NCBI GenBank assembly: GCA_020638735.1
Contig: JACKHZ010000008.1
Span: 434,001 to 498,000, forward strand
Direction: 5' to 3'
Length of the DNA stretch: 64,000 bases
DNA from: Planctomycetota bacterium
GTDB lineage: Bacteria; Planctomycetota; UBA1135; UBA2386
Below are positions 63,312 through 64,000 of the stretch, piece after piece. Numbering within the stretch: position 1 is the first letter of the stretch; every line of letters starts with the position of its first letter. The notes beneath the pieces were generated by a model. That model was not told the origin of the DNA. It ran no database searches and saw only the letters and a program-made list of their open reading frames with translations. Both the position numbers and the translations under genes were made by a program.

Positions 63312-64000
63312 TCACTCGGCCGCGGCGGACTCGACGCGGTCGGGGCCGTCGCCCCGACCGGCCCCGCTGGCATCGGCGGTTCCGGGCGACGCCTGCACGG
63401 CGCCCAGCATCGTCGCATCGCGGGGCGGAGCGCCCCGATACCGGACCTCGATGTTGGCCCGACCGATGTCGGTGAGCAGCTCCGCGCTCTTGCGCACGCC
63501 GAGCTGGTGGGCCTTGTTGGCGACGCTGGTTACCGAGCGGCCCAGCTCCTGCGCGACGCGGAGGTTGTCGTGGTGCGGGTAGAGTTCGCGCAGACGCTGC
63601 ACCTCCTCCGTCGTCCACCGGGGCATCGGCGCGCGCACCGCGGCGGCTGCGGCGCCGCGGCTCTTGGTGACGGCGCTGGCACGGAAGCGCTTGTCCTTCG
63701 CCAGACAGAGCCGTCGCGCCGCCTCGCGGATGTCGTCCCCTGCGCGCCGCAGGCAGACCTCCAGGTCTTCGTCGTGGCGGGTGCCGTACATGCGCTTCAG
63801 CTGCCGCAGCTCGGCGTGCGCCCACGGCCCCGTGCGCAGCCGGGCGCGCAATTCCCCCGCACGCCGACGCAGGTCGGCGAGCGGGCGGCCGAGCATCGGT
63901 CCGAGCAACCGCAGCTCGACGGCGCCCCAGGCCGTGCGCAGCAAGCGATCCTCCTGTTCGCTCCAGTCACCGCGCCGGGGCGCCGCGCGCAGCAGCTCGA
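63312..64000 (-). CDS. SANT/Myb-like DNA-binding protein with three repeats, 5' end outside the window
   Basis: At least 229 residues; the frame is open through the right edge, so the start is missing. Three W-containing helix-turn-helix repeats are visible: DWSEQEDRLLRTAWGAVELR (first, near 63955), PWAHAELRQLKRMYGTRHDE (second, near 63820) and RWTTEEVQRLRELYPHHDNL (third, near 63620). Each is followed by an 'R-x-x-x-x-V/L-x-x-x-A/R' recognition-helix pattern such as LGRSVTSVANKAHQLG. This is the bacterial SANT/Myb or GcrA-like fold. The last 60 residues are disordered. It is the first gene of the signalling cluster and may be its regulator. Confidence 0.82.
   Translation of the reverse strand, partial: ELLRAAPRRGDWSEQEDRLLRTAWGAVELRLLGPMLGRPLADLRRRAGELRARLRTGPWAHAELRQLKRMYGTRHDEDLEVCLRRAGDDIREAARRLCLAKDKRFRASAVTKSRGAAAAAVRAPMPRWTTEEVQRLRELYPHHDNLRVAQELGRSVTSVANKAHQLGVRKSAELLTDIGRANIEVRYRGAPPRDATMLGAVQASPGTADASGAGRGDGPDRVESAAAE

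Overview
The window is a GC-rich (about 70% by eye), gene-dense bacterial chromosome segment with 47 protein-coding genes. Genes at both ends run off the window. The organism is Gram-negative: there is a BamA/Omp85 protein, a TolC-family channel, a MacAB-like efflux system and several lipoproteins. A Planctomycetota member, probably an uncultured lineage known from metagenomes, fits best. The reasons are the MoxR/DUF58/VWA operon, a secreted fucosidase and a secreted Asp-box propeller, large secreted PKD and metalloprotease proteins with a shared C-terminal beta domain ('GCPG...' type), and a three-repeat SANT/Myb-like DNA-binding protein. This assignment is inference; there is no rRNA gene to test it.

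Layout. 1-4230: a CstA-type transporter (5' end missing), a coupled secreted TIM-barrel protein and a secreted coiled-coil protein. 4285-7515: a secreted 11-Asp-box beta-propeller. 7615-9423: a two-gene AAA ATPase plus DUF4276 (TOPRIM-like) cassette that resembles a split OLD nuclease. 9462-16345: a membrane-anchored protein with repeated beta domains (frame broken), an esterase with two tandem small membrane paralogues, a YceK-like lipoprotein, a GH29 alpha-L-fucosidase and a small helical protein. 16210-28856, minus strand: one eight-gene operon in transcription order: large coiled-coil membrane protein, MoxR ATPase, membrane protein, ABC ATPase, ABC permease, DUF58, BatA-like VWA, double-VWA. 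Nearly every junction is a 4-base stop/start overlap. 28892-38642: a cation-efflux protein, a PilX-like pilus protein, a PKD protein, a short flagellin without other flagellar genes, an M36-like metalloprotease and an outer-membrane lipoprotein. 38655-43857: SDR and ElbB-like pair, ChaN-like lipoprotein, SthA transhydrogenase, HDOD protein and Nudix hydrolase. 43854-53744, minus strand: core genes bamA, dnaB, an FtsK paralogue with no motor, ftsK and a stand-alone coaB. 53891-59721, plus strand: a four-gene TolC/MacA/LolD-MacB exporter operon. 59729-64000, minus strand: a signalling cluster (SANT protein, STAS antagonist, histidine kinase, response regulator, degenerate HD protein).

The most unusual item is the tandem FtsK pair. 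A second gene keeps the FtsK four-helix membrane anchor and the C-terminal gamma winged helix but has no ATPase motor. The next most interesting are the ATPase/DUF4276 cassette, the orphan flagellin and the SANT/STAS/kinase cluster.

Three genes carry a single-base frame break in G/C-rich sequence (about 9540, 16497 and 27340). This looks more like residual assembly or sequencing indels than real pseudogenes, but it cannot be decided from one sequence.

I saw no tRNA, rRNA, CRISPR array, insertion sequence or replication origin. No stretch without a gene is longer than about 220 bases; the largest gaps (13406-13499, 15552-15751, 29924-30062, 33402-33554, 37448-37667, 47860-48040, 53745-53890) hold promoters, hairpins or nothing recognisable.
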